NCBI RefSeq assembly: GCF_013030265.1
Contig: NZ_WPZQ01000001.1
Coordinates: 62,001 to 126,000 of the forward strand
Source of the DNA: Ruegeria arenilitoris
Lineage (GTDB): Bacteria > Pseudomonadota > Alphaproteobacteria > Rhodobacterales > Rhodobacteraceae
Reading direction: 5' to 3'
Length of the DNA stretch: 64,000 bases
Shown here: piece after piece, positions 10,613 through 19,711 of the stretch
How positions within the stretch are numbered: position 1 is the first letter of the stretch
Layout: every line of letters starts with the position of its first letter
Made by a program: the position numbers and the translations under genes
The notes under the pieces: model-generated
Seen by the model: the letters and a program-made list of their open reading frames with translations, nothing else
What the model was told of the DNA's origin: nothing
Databases searched by the model: none

Positions 10613-11488
10613 TTGGATAATGCGCAGCTGTTGATCAGCGGGCTGGCGAATGGCTGTGTTTATGGCCTTATCGCACTGGGATTTGTACTGATCTACAAGG
10701 CGACCGAGGCAGTGAACTTCGCGCAGGGCGATTTCATGATGCTGGGTGCCTTCGTGACGATCGGACTGACAAACACCGAATATATGGGTCTGCCGTTCTG
10801 GCTGGCTTTACCGATTTCTCTGGGGATCATGGGTGCACTGGGTTATCTGCTTGATCGCCTGATCATCCGCCGCCTCTTTGGCGAGAGCCAGACAGCCGTT
10901 GTCATTCTGACTATCGCTTTGGGCTTTGTTATTCGTTTTGTCGCCGGATTGATCTGGGGCCACGAACCTCAAACACTGCAAAATCCACTTGCCGGAAAAG
11001 AGGTGCGATTTGGCGGTCTTGTCCTAGGGATGGAGGATGTCGCGGTCATCGTGGTCACGGTTCTTCTGACGTGGGGTCTTTACGTTTTCTTCAGCAAAAC
11101 AAAGCTGGGCCTTGCAATGCAGGGAGCGTCGCAAAACCAGCTTGCCGCTTACTATATGGGTATCCCGGTCAAGCGAGTTCAGGGGTTCATTTGGGCCTTG
11201 GCCGGGGTGGTTGCTGGTATAGCTGGCATTCTGTTTGCTGCTAAAGGCTCTGTTGACCCAACAACCGGTCTTTTGGGTATCAAGGCATTTGCCGCAGCGG
11301 TAATCGGCGGGTTCGGCAGTCTTCCCGGTGCACTTGCCGGCGGATTGATTGTTGGTGTGATTGAGCCCTTCGCCAGCCGTTATATCGCTGCCGGCTACAG
11401 CCAAATCGCCCCTTACGCGCTATTGCTGGCTGTCCTGATCTTCCGTCCCCACGGATTGTTCAGTCAGGTTCGGGTCAAAAAGGTCTAG
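10613..11488 (+). CDS. livH: Branched-chain-type ABC transporter permease, LivH-like
   Basis: This inner-membrane permease of 291 residues begins DNAQLLISGLANGCVYGLIALGFVLIYK with the family motif NFAQGDFMMLGAF at about 36-48. A later cytoplasmic loop is FSKTKLGLAMQGASQNQLAAYYMGI, and it ends RPHGLFSQVRVKKV. The start is TTG 10613, placed by a strong AGGGAGGAGA site 3-12 bases upstream. It is the first gene of a livHMGF-ligase-livK operon. Family members import branched amino acids, but many homologues take other carboxylates; the ligase in the operon points to an organic acid. Confidence 0.9.
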   Translation: MDNAQLLISGLANGCVYGLIALGFVLIYKATEAVNFAQGDFMMLGAFVTIGLTNTEYMGLPFWLALPISLGIMGALGYLLDRLIIRRLFGESQTAVVILTIALGFVIRFVAGLIWGHEPQTLQNPLAGKEVRFGGLVLGMEDVAVIVVTVLLTWGLYVFFSKTKLGLAMQGASQNQLAAYYMGIPVKRVQGFIWALAGVVAGIAGILFAAKGSVDPTTGLLGIKAFAAAVIGGFGSLPGALAGGLIVGVIEPFASRYIAAGYSQIAPYALLLAVLIFRPHGLFSQVRVKKV

Positions 11489-11492
11489 ATAC

Positions 11493-12590
11493 ATGCGCAT
11501 AGTATTCAAGACCAATTACATGCAGGATATCCGCCCCTGGAAGGATGGGTATCAGCTGGGCCTCTACCTGCTCCTGTTGGCTGTGGTTGCGGCCGCTCCT
11601 TGGTGGCTGGACGAGTTTTATCTGGGTGAACTGACCAACGTACTGATCTGGGCGATTGCCGGGCTGGGTCTTATGGTCCTGACCGGGCATACCGGACAAG
11701 TCAGCCTTGGGCACGCTGCCTTTCTGGCCTTTGGTTGCTATGCGAATGTCATCCTGATCGAGGCAGGAGTTCCGTTTCTTATAGCATTCCCGCTGGCTGG
11801 TGTATTGACCGGAATAGCCGGTGTCACAGTCGCCATCCCTGCCCTGCGCTTGCACGGTATTTACCTTGCTATTTTTACACTCGCCCTATCCATTCTCATG
11901 GATGACGTAATCGTTTTGGCTGAGCCCATTACAGGTGGAGTTGCTGGCAAGTATCTCGGTGGCGTTGAGATATTCGGTCATCTGGTTGATCGCTGGGCGA
12001 CACCGGATCAGTTCTTCTGGCTGGTTCTGTCGATCACTGTTCTTGTCACTCTTGGGTACATCAATCTGCTGAGGGCACCGCTAGGGCGCAGCTTCATCGC
12101 CGTCCGCGACTCCGAAGTGTCTGCTCAGGCAATGGGCGTGGACATTGCGCGGACCAAGATGATCTCATTCGCATTGTCCTGCGCAGTCACAGGTTGGGCT
12201 GGCGCTTTGATGGGTCTATACGCCGGCGCATTCAACAACGAGACGTTCAGCGTCGTCATCTCGATCCAGCTACTCATGATGATTGTGATCGGCGGATTGG
12301 GTTCGATCCACGGTGCTTTCCTTGGAGCGATCGTGATTGGGTTCCTGCCGCAGTTTCTTTCGATCTCCAAAGAATATGTCGGTGCCCTTGTCGGTGGCGG
12401 CACAGTCGCCATTCCGGGGTTGGAGTTCGGCATTTTCGGCATGATCCTGATCGGCTTCATCCTGTTCGAACCAATGGGTATCTACGGCCGTTGGCTCAAG
12501 ATCCGTACTTGGTTTGAACTGTTCCCGTTCTATCGCAAAGACATGTTCCGACGGCAGAAGTCGTATCTGAAGACGGAGCGTCTGAGATGA
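11493..12590 (+). CDS. livM: Branched-chain-type ABC transporter permease, LivM-like
   Basis: The second permease subunit has 365 residues and about ten membrane segments. Signatures include [23 protein letters not shown] (about 60-82), [23 protein letters not shown] and [21 protein letters not shown]. It follows livH after 4 bases and overlaps livG by ATGA. A long C-terminal cytoplasmic tail ([26 protein letters not shown]) ends the protein. With LivH it should form the translocation pore. Confidence 0.92.
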   Translation: MRIVFKTNYMQDIRPWKDGYQLGLYLLLLAVVAAAPWWLDEFYLGELTNVLIWAIAGLGLMVLTGHTGQVSLGHAAFLAFGCYANVILIEAGVPFLIAFPLAGVLTGIAGVTVAIPALRLHGIYLAIFTLALSILMDDVIVLAEPITGGVAGKYLGGVEIFGHLVDRWATPDQFFWLVLSITVLVTLGYINLLRAPLGRSFIAVRDSEVSAQAMGVDIARTKMISFALSCAVTGWAGALMGLYAGAFNNETFSVVISIQLLMMIVIGGLGSIHGAFLGAIVIGFLPQFLSISKEYVGALVGGGTVAIPGLEFGIFGMILIGFILFEPMGIYGRWLKIRTWFELFPFYRKDMFRRQKSYLKTERLR

Positions 12591-13351
12591 GTCTGCTGGA
12601 GTTTGAAAACGTCACTCTGAAATTCGGTGGCCTGACGGCAGTAAACGATCTGTCTTTTGAGGTTGAAGAAGGCGAGGTGTTCGCCATCGTCGGGCCGAAC
12701 GGTGCGGGCAAATCTACTGTCTTCAACCTGATCTCGCGGTTCTATGATCCTTTTGCTGGATCCATCAGATATGATGGGCACGATCTGCTGGCGGTCAAAC
12801 CCTCGGGTGTTGCGGCCTATGGGGTTGCGCGTACGTTTCAGAATATCGAGTTGTTCGAACACGCCACGGTTTTACAGAACCTTCTGGTCGGACGTCATCG
12901 CCATCGCAAGACGAACCTCATTTCTGAAATTCTGTTTGCACCATCGGTTCGTCGGCAGGAGATAGAGAACAGAGAAAAGGTTGAGGAAATCATCGACTTT
13001 CTCGACCTACAGGCCTTCCGGGACAAGATGATCTCAGGCCTGCCCTACGGGGTCCGCAAGGTTGTGGAAGTCGCACGTGCGCTGGCCACTGACCCCAAGC
13101 TTTTGTTGCTTGATGAACCTGCCTCGGGTTTGTCAGTCGAAGAAACCACGGATATGCGGTGGTGGATCGACGATATCCGACGACAGATGGGGATCACCGT
13201 CCTCATGGTCGAGCATGATATGGGGTTAGTTTCAGGAGTTTCAGACCGGGTTCTTGCCATGGCCGACGGTGCCAAGTTGGCTCTGGGAACGCCTGCCGAA
13301 GTTCAATCCCATCCGGCCGTTGTAGAAGCTTATCTGGGTAAAGCATCATGA
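12587..13351 (+). CDS. livG: ABC transporter ATP-binding protein, LivG-like
   Basis: A 254-residue ATPase with Walker [10 protein letters not shown] (about 36-44), a Q-loop region [12 protein letters not shown], and Walker [13 protein letters not shown] near 176-187. The H-loop is MVEHDMGLV. The signature LSGGQ is replaced by the weaker stretch [17 protein letters not shown], as in many LivG proteins. It overlaps both livM and livF by 4 bases, so the cassette is translated as a coupled set. Confidence 0.93.
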   Translation: MSLLEFENVTLKFGGLTAVNDLSFEVEEGEVFAIVGPNGAGKSTVFNLISRFYDPFAGSIRYDGHDLLAVKPSGVAAYGVARTFQNIELFEHATVLQNLLVGRHRHRKTNLISEILFAPSVRRQEIENREKVEEIIDFLDLQAFRDKMISGLPYGVRKVVEVARALATDPKLLLLDEPASGLSVEETTDMRWWIDDIRRQMGITVLMVEHDMGLVSGVSDRVLAMADGAKLALGTPAEVQSHPAVVEAYLGKAS

Positions 13352-14121
13352 GCGAACCCATTCTGAAAATCCGCAATATCGAAAGCTTCTATGGCCCCAT
13401 CATGGCCATACGTGGGGTTTCGCTGGACGTGCATGATGGGCAAATCGTGTCGATCCTTGGGGCAAATGGCGCTGGCAAGACAACGCTGATGAAAACGGTG
13501 TCCGGCGTAATGGATCCTGAAAAAGGTACCATCAACTTTGATGGCGAGGACATTCAGGGATCAGAACCGCACAAAGTTGTTCAAAAAGGCATCGTACATG
13601 TTCCAGAAGGTCGCGAGGTCTTTCCCCTGCTGACCGTGGACGAGAACCTGAGCCTTGGTGCATACACCTCATCAGACAAAGGCCAGATCGAACACGATCG
13701 GGATTTGGTCTTCAGCTATTTCCCCATCCTCAAAGAACGCCGCCATCAAGAGGCCGGTACGCTGTCAGGCGGACAGCAACAGATGTTGGCCATTGGTCGC
13801 GGCCTGATGGCAAACCCGCGGATCATGTTGCTGGACGAACCATCGCTTGGTTTGTCTCCCCTGCTGGTGCAGGAAATTTTCGGCATTCTCAGTCGCCTGA
13901 ATCATGAGCAAAACATGACGATGATGCTTGTTGAACAGAATGCAAATGCAGCGCTGGCACTGGCTCATCATGGTTATGTGATGGAAGTCGGTCGCATTGT
14001 CATGGATGGTGCTGCGGATATCTTGATGCAATCCGAAGACATCCAGAACTTTTATCTCGGTGTTCAAGAAGAAGGCTCGAGAGAAAACCGCCGCTGGAAG
14101 CGAAAAAAGACGTGGAGGTGA
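13348..14121 (+). CDS. livF: ABC transporter ATP-binding protein, LivF-like
   Basis: A 257-residue ATPase with Walker A GANGAGKTT, VPEGREVFPLLTVDENL, canonical signature LSGGQQQMLAIGRGLM, Walker B IMLLDEPSLGLSP and H-loop VEQNANAALALAHHGYV. It pairs with LivG. Its C-terminus is longer than usual and basic (SRENRRWKRKKTWR). The coding sequence contains the GGAGGTG ribosome-binding site of the next gene. Confidence 0.93.
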   Translation: MSEPILKIRNIESFYGPIMAIRGVSLDVHDGQIVSILGANGAGKTTLMKTVSGVMDPEKGTINFDGEDIQGSEPHKVVQKGIVHVPEGREVFPLLTVDENLSLGAYTSSDKGQIEHDRDLVFSYFPILKERRHQEAGTLSGGQQQMLAIGRGLMANPRIMLLDEPSLGLSPLLVQEIFGILSRLNHEQNMTMMLVEQNANAALALAHHGYVMEVGRIVMDGAADILMQSEDIQNFYLGVQEEGSRENRRWKRKKTWR

Positions 14122-14126
14122 GCACA

Positions 14127-16013
14127 ATGAACATGGCAGCCCTGCCCGCCCAAACCGTCATCAATGGTGTTGAATTCAATGCCACGCCGGGTCAACGACC
14201 GCTGCACGTTGACGGCTGCACAACGATCAGTGGTCTGTTTCAAAAACGCTGCGCCGAACTTGGTGATCGCACCGCCCACCGTGAGAAAGACTTCGGGATT
14301 TGGAAATCCTACTCGTGGGCCGACTATTGGCATCATGCCAAGCGGATCGGGCTTGCGTTACGGAAAATGGGATTGCAGCGCGGAGAAGTAGTCTCGATCC
14401 TTTCCGAAGATCGCAAGGAATGGGCTTGGTTTGATATGGGCATTCAATGCGTCGGCGGGATCGCATCGGGTGTCTACACGACTGATTCAGCCAATCAGCT
14501 TCAGTACCTGATCAATGACAGTGACAGCCGGTTTCTGATCGTTGAAGACGAAGAGCAACTGGATAAGTTTCTTGAGATTGAAAGCGAGGTCCCTGACCTT
14601 ATCAAGGTGATCATTCTCGAAGATGAAGGTCTGCATGACCTTGATCATCCCCGCTGCATGATGATCGACGATCTCTATGCTCTTGGCCAGCAGGCAGAAG
14701 CCGATCAGCCCGGGCTATTTGAAGCTGAAATAGCGCTGGCGTCGCCACAGGATACTGCGCTGCTGATTTACACATCAGGTACAACTGGCAAGCCCAAAGG
14801 CGCGATGCTGAGCAATGAGAACATCATGGCCGCAATCGAAGCGGGCGCACATTGCCTGGCAACATACGCCTCTGATGAGCAGCTTTGCTTTCTTCCGCTG
14901 TGTCATATCCTTGAGCGTGATGTCTCAATCTACTTTCCGCTCGCTGCCAGATGCACAGTGAATTTCGCAGAAAGCCCTGAGACGGTCTTTACCAATCTGC
15001 AAGAGGTTTCCCCTTCAACATTCACCGCTGTGCCGAGGGTCTGGGAAAAGATCTATTCACAGGTATTGATCCTGGCGCAAGAAGCCACTCCGGCAGGTCG
15101 TGCAGCGTTTGGAATGGCGCTCAGGGCTGGTATGAAACGTGCGGAGTATATTCTGGAAAACAAACCCGTTCCCGCCACCGTTTCAGCCCAATACTGGCTC
15201 TGGGATCGGTTAGTTCTTCGCAATCTAAGGCGGATGCTGGGAATGGACAAACTGCGCCGCGGCGGGACTGGTGCAGCTCCGATCTCACCTGAATTGCTGA
15301 AATGGTACTGGGCGATTGGTGTTCCATTGATCGAAGGTTTCGGGATGACGGAAACCGCTGGGATCGCAACGATTAACACCACCGAAAACAATAAGATCGG
15401 CACAATTGGCCGACCTGTGGTTGGCAACGACCTGCGTATTTCTGACGAGGGTGAAATCCAGGTCAAAGGCCTGAATGTGTTTCAAGGCTATTGGCGCAAC
15501 AACGCCAAGACAGCGGATACATTTACCGCAGATGGATGGTTGCGAACCGGAGATATGGGGCACGTCGATGACGATGGATTCGTCACGATCACCGGACGGC
15601 TAAAAGATATCATCATCACAGCTGGTGGTAAGAACATCACGCCTGCCGAAATCGAAAGCCGACTGAAATTCAGTCACTACATCTCAGATGCAGTCATCAT
15701 AGGTGATCGGCGTAAGTACCTTACCGCATTGATTATGATCGATCAGGAAAACGTCGAAAAATTTGCTCAGGACCGAAAGGTCCCCTTCTCCAACTTTGCT
15801 TCTTTATGTGCCGCGCAGGAGATTAAAAGCCTCGTAGAGCAAGAGGTTAAGGCCGTGAACAAAGAGTTCGCCCGGGTGGAGCAGATCAAGGACTTCCGCC
15901 TGATCGATGTATTGCTCACGGCAGAAGATGACGAGCTAACCGCGACCATGAAACTTAAACGCAGCTTCGTTGAAAAGAAGCACGGACATCTCATCGAGGA
16001 GATGTACAACTAG
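14127..16013 (+). CDS. AMP-forming acyl-CoA ligase (long-chain fatty-acid CoA ligase-like)
   Basis: A 628-residue ANL-superfamily enzyme. Motif A5-like adenylation loop YTSGTTGKPKGAMLS is near 215-230, and later EGFGMTETAGIATI, GWLRTGDMGHVDDDGFVTITGR and DIIITAGGKNITPAEIES. It activates a carboxylate with ATP to the acyl-adenylate and then the CoA thioester in the cytosol. The length and C-terminal helices match long-chain acyl-CoA synthetases. ATG 14127 is set by GGAGGTG 7 bases upstream; a GTG at 14112 is less likely. Its place inside a Liv-type transporter operon suggests it traps the imported acid as a CoA ester. Confidence 0.88.
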   Translation: MNMAALPAQTVINGVEFNATPGQRPLHVDGCTTISGLFQKRCAELGDRTAHREKDFGIWKSYSWADYWHHAKRIGLALRKMGLQRGEVVSILSEDRKEWAWFDMGIQCVGGIASGVYTTDSANQLQYLINDSDSRFLIVEDEEQLDKFLEIESEVPDLIKVIILEDEGLHDLDHPRCMMIDDLYALGQQAEADQPGLFEAEIALASPQDTALLIYTSGTTGKPKGAMLSNENIMAAIEAGAHCLATYASDEQLCFLPLCHILERDVSIYFPLAARCTVNFAESPETVFTNLQEVSPSTFTAVPRVWEKIYSQVLILAQEATPAGRAAFGMALRAGMKRAEYILENKPVPATVSAQYWLWDRLVLRNLRRMLGMDKLRRGGTGAAPISPELLKWYWAIGVPLIEGFGMTETAGIATINTTENNKIGTIGRPVVGNDLRISDEGEIQVKGLNVFQGYWRNNAKTADTFTADGWLRTGDMGHVDDDGFVTITGRLKDIIITAGGKNITPAEIESRLKFSHYISDAVIIGDRRKYLTALIMIDQENVEKFAQDRKVPFSNFASLCAAQEIKSLVEQEVKAVNKEFARVEQIKDFRLIDVLLTAEDDELTATMKLKRSFVEKKHGHLIEEMYN

Positions 16014-16042
16014 ATAAGGGATGACCCAAAGGGAGGAATAAC

Positions 16043-17203
16043 ATGAAGAACGTCTTCAAAATACTGGCGACTGCGACCGCATTGACGGCGACAGCAGGGC
16101 TAGCAATGGCCGAAACCCAAGGCGTCAGCGACGATGAAATCGTCATCGGTTCCGTCAATGATCTGAGTGGTATTTTTGCTGCTGTCGGTGTTCCGGCGAT
16201 CAAGGGTGCGAATGTCGTTTTCGATCGGGTCAATGCTGAAGGGGGCGTACACGGTCGCACGATCCGCTATGTGGTTGAAGACAATGGTTATCAGATGCCG
16301 CGCGCGATGCAGGGCTATAACAAGCTTCTGAATCGCGACAAGGTTTTCGCCATGTTGCAATCGCTTGGAACTCCGATGAATCTGGCCGGCTTCAAGTTGT
16401 TGGACCCAAAAGGTATTCCTAATGTCGCTCCTCTCTCTGCGGCGCGTCAGATGCTGCAGGAACCGATGGATAACAAGTTTACGTCGTTCTCCAGCTACTA
16501 CGACCAAGCCCGTGTCGGGGTGAAGTATCTCGCTGCCGAATTCGGCGGCCAAAATGTATGTACAATGTATCTGCCGACCGATTTTGGAAAAGAAATTCTG
16601 GAAGGTAGTCATGCAGGTGCCGAAGAGGCCGGAATTACCTTTGCAGCAGAGACAACGCACAAACCGGACGAGACTGATTTTGTCGGCTCTCTCAGTAAGC
16701 TAAAAGAAGAAGGCTGCAATATCGTTACAATAGCCCTTGGTGTTCGGCAGGCGATCACAGTCGTCGGAACCGCCAAGAAGATGGGACTGGAAGACATGAA
16801 GTTCCTCGGAACTTCCGCCAGCTTCCTGACCGTGGTTGCACAAGTTCCCGGGGGTGTCACGGACGGCTTCTATGCTGCCGCCTCTTGGCAGGATCTCTGG
16901 GCGCGTGCAGATGAACCCGCCCCGGCAGCGTTCATCGAAGAATACAAAGCGGCGACCGGAGAAGACCCTGTTGGTTTCTCGATGCTTGGATATGCTGCCG
17001 CTGAAATGATGGTCAAAGCCCTAGAGGCTGCTGGACCGGATCTGACGCAAGAGAGCTTTATCGCCGCAATGGAAACATTGGACTATCAGGATGATCTGGT
17101 CGGAAACCACATGACATTCGGTCCAGACGACCATCAGGGGGCTGATTCAGTCTATGTAAGCGTCGTGGAAAACGGTGCTTGGAAGATGGTTTACGAAGAG
17201 TGA
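16043..17203 (+). CDS. ABC transporter substrate-binding protein, Leu/Ile/Val-binding family
   Basis: This periplasmic protein of 386 residues has signal peptide MKNVFKILATATALTATAGLAMA. Type 1 periplasmic-binding-fold features follow: DDEIVIGSVNDLSGIFAAVGVPAIKGANVVFDRVNAEGG style N-lobe, then FTSFSSYYDQARVGVKYLAAEFG and DETDFVGSLSKLKEEGCNIV. GGGAGGAATAAC precedes ATG 16043. It completes the transporter operon, 29 bases after the ligase. The substrate is unknown. The sequence is not close enough to LivJ/LivK to assume leucine. Confidence 0.9.
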   Translation: MKNVFKILATATALTATAGLAMAETQGVSDDEIVIGSVNDLSGIFAAVGVPAIKGANVVFDRVNAEGGVHGRTIRYVVEDNGYQMPRAMQGYNKLLNRDKVFAMLQSLGTPMNLAGFKLLDPKGIPNVAPLSAARQMLQEPMDNKFTSFSSYYDQARVGVKYLAAEFGGQNVCTMYLPTDFGKEILEGSHAGAEEAGITFAAETTHKPDETDFVGSLSKLKEEGCNIVTIALGVRQAITVVGTAKKMGLEDMKFLGTSASFLTVVAQVPGGVTDGFYAAASWQDLWARADEPAPAAFIEEYKAATGEDPVGFSMLGYAAAEMMVKALEAAGPDLTQESFIAAMETLDYQDDLVGNHMTFGPDDHQGADSVYVSVVENGAWKMVYEE

Positions 17204-17211
17204 GCTTTTCT

Positions 17212-17240
17212 GAGTGCCCTGTTGATCCTGCAGGGCGCTC
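17212..17240 (+). terminator. Possible terminator of the liv-type operon
   Basis: GAGTGCCCTG pairs with CAGGGCGCTC (one T-G pair) around a 9-base loop, 8 bases after the last stop codon. The downstream sequence ATCCTCCGCGGTTTT is only weakly U-rich. The remaining bases to 17428 contain nothing recognisable. Confidence 0.5.
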
Positions 17241-17428
17241 ATCCTCCGCGGTTTTATTCGGCGGGTAAGCATCCTACGCACTTGACGAGGCGTCGCTCAC
17301 GCCCCAAGAATCTTTACAGGAGCATTCAGTTCACGCTTCACCCGATGAACTCGGGCAAGTGATACAAAGTGTGTCCGTAGATATGATAAAGTCAAAGTCC
17401 TGTTGTTTTTTCCAGGTTGCGAGTTCAA

Positions 17429-18514
17429 ATGGTTAAGTTTTTGAAGAACACCGTTTTGGTGCTGATTTTTTCCGCGGTTCTATTCGCTCTTATTGAGGTG
17501 ATTGTCCGCCAGTTCTTTCCCCAAACGGTCAGAACCACTTATCTGGTGGGTGAAACTCTGGGCATCAAAGACCCTGTGACAGGTCACCTGAATCGGCCAA
17601 ACACCCATGCCGCAGTTACCGCCCCTGAATTCAGCGTTGAATATATCGTGGACGAACGTGGTTTCAGAAATGCGTCTTTAGACAGTCGACCAAGCTCAGA
17701 AGCCTCTGCAACCAAAGTACTTTTGGTCGGGGACTCCTTTGTTTTTGGGGCGGCAAATCACTTCGATGACATATGGCCAGAGCTGCTTGCAAACCGTTTC
17801 AAACAGGAAGGCTTGGACGTCGAGGTGATCAACGCCGGCGTGCCGGGATTCGATACATCTCAACAGGTCCTGTATCTGGAGCGCCTGTTTGAGACCTATC
17901 AACCAGATATCGTACTACTTACATTCCTGCCAAATGACTTGTTTGCCAATCGGCCTATTCAGAATGTCGATGGGCAGGACCAGGCGCGTGGTGATGCCCG
18001 TGCTGTCGTCCAGACCGGCGGTAGTAAAAAGTCTTCTTTCCAGTCCGTCACTTTGTTGAAGCGGATGATGATGGGGACCGACGCCGCCTATCGACGTCTC
18101 TATCTTATGACTCCGAGAAAGGCATTCTTTGAGAATCCACCTTCGGAGAAAATGGAGACAAAAGCGGACACAACCAAAGATATACTCATGAGAGCGAAAC
18201 AATTCACCTCGCAACACGGTGCTGATTTTGTTGTGCTGTCTGTGCCGCAATTGTTTCAGGTCTTGCAGAAGGCAAGTGGTGAAGTTGTTCCAGATGTAAA
18301 TCCAGATCTGCCCGATCAGATGTTCGAAGAATTTTCATCGGAGAATGAGATCGATTGGATCGCTACCCTACCTGTGCTTGCGCAAAACTATGTGGAGAAC
18401 AAGGCTGAGCTCTATTACAGATTTGATGGGCATCTGAATGCAGAAGGCAATCGCGTCGTCGCCGATATAGCCTATGATGCGCTGGAGCCATTGGTTTCGA
18501 ACTACTCGAACTAG
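17429..18514 (+). CDS. SGNH/GDSL-family hydrolase, membrane-anchored
   Basis: A 361-residue protein with one N-terminal membrane segment (about residues 7-26), which would place the rest in the periplasm. The SGNH block I is VLLVGDSFVFGAAN at about residue 95. Block III appears as LLTFLPNDLF, and the C-terminal catalytic pair as YRFDGHLNAEGN (Asp and His). Proteins of this shape act as esterases or O-acetyl transfer or removal enzymes on surface polysaccharides. I chose ATG 17429, giving MVKFLKNTVLVLIF; TTG 17417 is also open. It stands alone between two terminators. Confidence 0.8.
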   Translation: MVKFLKNTVLVLIFSAVLFALIEVIVRQFFPQTVRTTYLVGETLGIKDPVTGHLNRPNTHAAVTAPEFSVEYIVDERGFRNASLDSRPSSEASATKVLLVGDSFVFGAANHFDDIWPELLANRFKQEGLDVEVINAGVPGFDTSQQVLYLERLFETYQPDIVLLTFLPNDLFANRPIQNVDGQDQARGDARAVVQTGGSKKSSFQSVTLLKRMMMGTDAAYRRLYLMTPRKAFFENPPSEKMETKADTTKDILMRAKQFTSQHGADFVVLSVPQLFQVLQKASGEVVPDVNPDLPDQMFEEFSSENEIDWIATLPVLAQNYVENKAELYYRFDGHLNAEGNRVVADIAYDALEPLVSNYSN

Positions 18515-18538
18515 AGACGAGCGCTTTCCGAAACATTC

Positions 18539-18571
18539 AAAAGAAAAGCGGCCGCGCCATCGCGCGACCGC
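18539..18571 (-). terminator. Intrinsic terminator of rplM-rpsI
   Basis: On the minus strand, GCGGTCGCGC pairs with GCGCGGCCGC (one T-G pair) around loop GATG, followed by TTTTCTTTT. It sits 25 bases after the rpsI stop, as expected for a strong ribosomal-protein terminator. Confidence 0.88.
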
Positions 18572-18596
18572 CAATGTAAATTTGCTTCGGAGCGAA

Positions 18597-19082
18597 TTAA
18601 CGCTTCGAGAACTGGAACGAACGACGCGCTTTGCGCTTACCGTATTTCTTACGTTCAACAACACGGCTGTCGCGTGTCAGGAAGCCAGCGGCTTTCAGTG
18701 CGCCACGCAGCGACGGATCGTACAGCTGCAGTGCTTTCGAGATGCCGTGCTTGACCGCACCGGCCTGACCGGTCAGGCCACCGCCTTTGACGGTTGCAAC
18801 AACGTCGAATTCGCCTTCAACACCAGCAACCTGGAACGGCTGGCGCAGGATCAGCTGCAGAACGGGACGAGCGAAGTACTTGTCCTGGTCTTTGCCGTTC
18901 ACAGTGACCTTGCCGGAACCCGGCTTGATCCAAACGCGGGCAACAGCGTCTTTACGCTTGCCGGTGGCATACGAACGACCCAGTTCGTCACGTACGGGTT
19001 CACGTACGATGACTTCTTCGGCCACGGTTTCAACGCCTGCGACGGCGCTCAGCTCTTCTAGAGTATTGATCTGATCAGCCAT
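18597..19082 (-). CDS. rpsI: 30S ribosomal protein S9
   Basis: S9 of 161 residues has an N-terminal extension ([23 protein letters not shown]) before the conserved core. The core runs from [28 protein letters not shown] to the basic tail [17 protein letters not shown], which contacts the P-site tRNA. The extension of about 30 residues is usual in Rhodobacterales. It follows rplM after 6 bases, the standard pair. Confidence 0.98.
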   Translation of the reverse strand: MADQINTLEELSAVAGVETVAEEVIVREPVRDELGRSYATGKRKDAVARVWIKPGSGKVTVNGKDQDKYFARPVLQLILRQPFQVAGVEGEFDVVATVKGGGLTGQAGAVKHGISKALQLYDPSLRGALKAAGFLTRDSRVVERKKYGKRKARRSFQFSKR

Positions 19083-19088
19083 CGGTCA

Positions 19089-19547
19089 TTAGCTCCGGGT
19101 GTTTTTCTTGTTCATGGACTTAACGTCCAGAACTTCGGGGGCCTGGGCTTCGTGCGGGTGCTCGGCACCGGCGTAAACGCGCAGGTTGGTCATTTGCTGA
19201 CGCGCCAGACGGTTGCCCGGCAGCATGCGCTTGACCGCTTGGGTCACAACGCGCTCGGGGTGTGCACCTTCGAGGATCTGCTGCTTGGTGCGCGACTTGA
19301 TGCCGCCCGGGTGGCCAGTGTGCCAGTAGAAGTTCTCTTCGCGCTTCTTGCCGGTCATCTGGATTTTGTCAGCGTTGATTACGATGACGTTGTCGCCCAT
19401 GTCCATGTTCGGGGTGAACGACGCTTTGTGCTTGCCACGCAGGCGCATGGCGACGATCGACGCAAGACGGCCCAGAACAACGCCCTCGGCGTCGATCAGG
19501 ATCCATTTCTTGTCGATGTCTGCAGGTGTTGCAGAAAAGGTTTTCAT
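19089..19547 (-). CDS. rplM: 50S ribosomal protein L13
   Basis: L13 of 152 residues begins [15 protein letters not shown] and contains [30 protein letters not shown] and [19 protein letters not shown]. It is an early-assembly protein of the large subunit. The start at 19547 is the family start; the frame happens to be open upstream to 19673 through the promoter and leader. Confidence 0.98.
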   Translation of the reverse strand: MKTFSATPADIDKKWILIDAEGVVLGRLASIVAMRLRGKHKASFTPNMDMGDNVIVINADKIQMTGKKREENFYWHTGHPGGIKSRTKQQILEGAHPERVVTQAVKRMLPGNRLARQQMTNLRVYAGAEHPHEAQAPEVLDVKSMNKKNTRS

Positions 19548-19614
19548 GGCAGGATAGTCCTGTTTGATGTGAAAGACCGGCCTGAATGCAGACCGGTCCG
19601 AATTCGATGGAGCG

Positions 19615-19643
19615 TATTTAGAGTGTGCCGCTGCGCACGTCAA
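19615..19643 (-). promoter_or_regulatory. Promoter of rplM-rpsI
   Basis: Minus-strand TTGACG (19643-19638) and TAAATA (19620-19615) have a 17-base spacer. The predicted leader of about 60 bases contains two copies of GACCGG that could fold with nearby CCGGTC. Confidence 0.65.
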
Positions 19644-19711
19644 GCGCATCAATGTTGATATTATTAAGCACAAACAACTACTTACAAATTAGGTATTATT
19701 TTACCCCACAT

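Noticed and set aside
17429..17436. ATGGTTAA, a CtrA half-site, at the SGNH hydrolase start (also near 24563)
   Set aside because: Both are inside or at the start of coding sequence with no second half-site at the right spacing.
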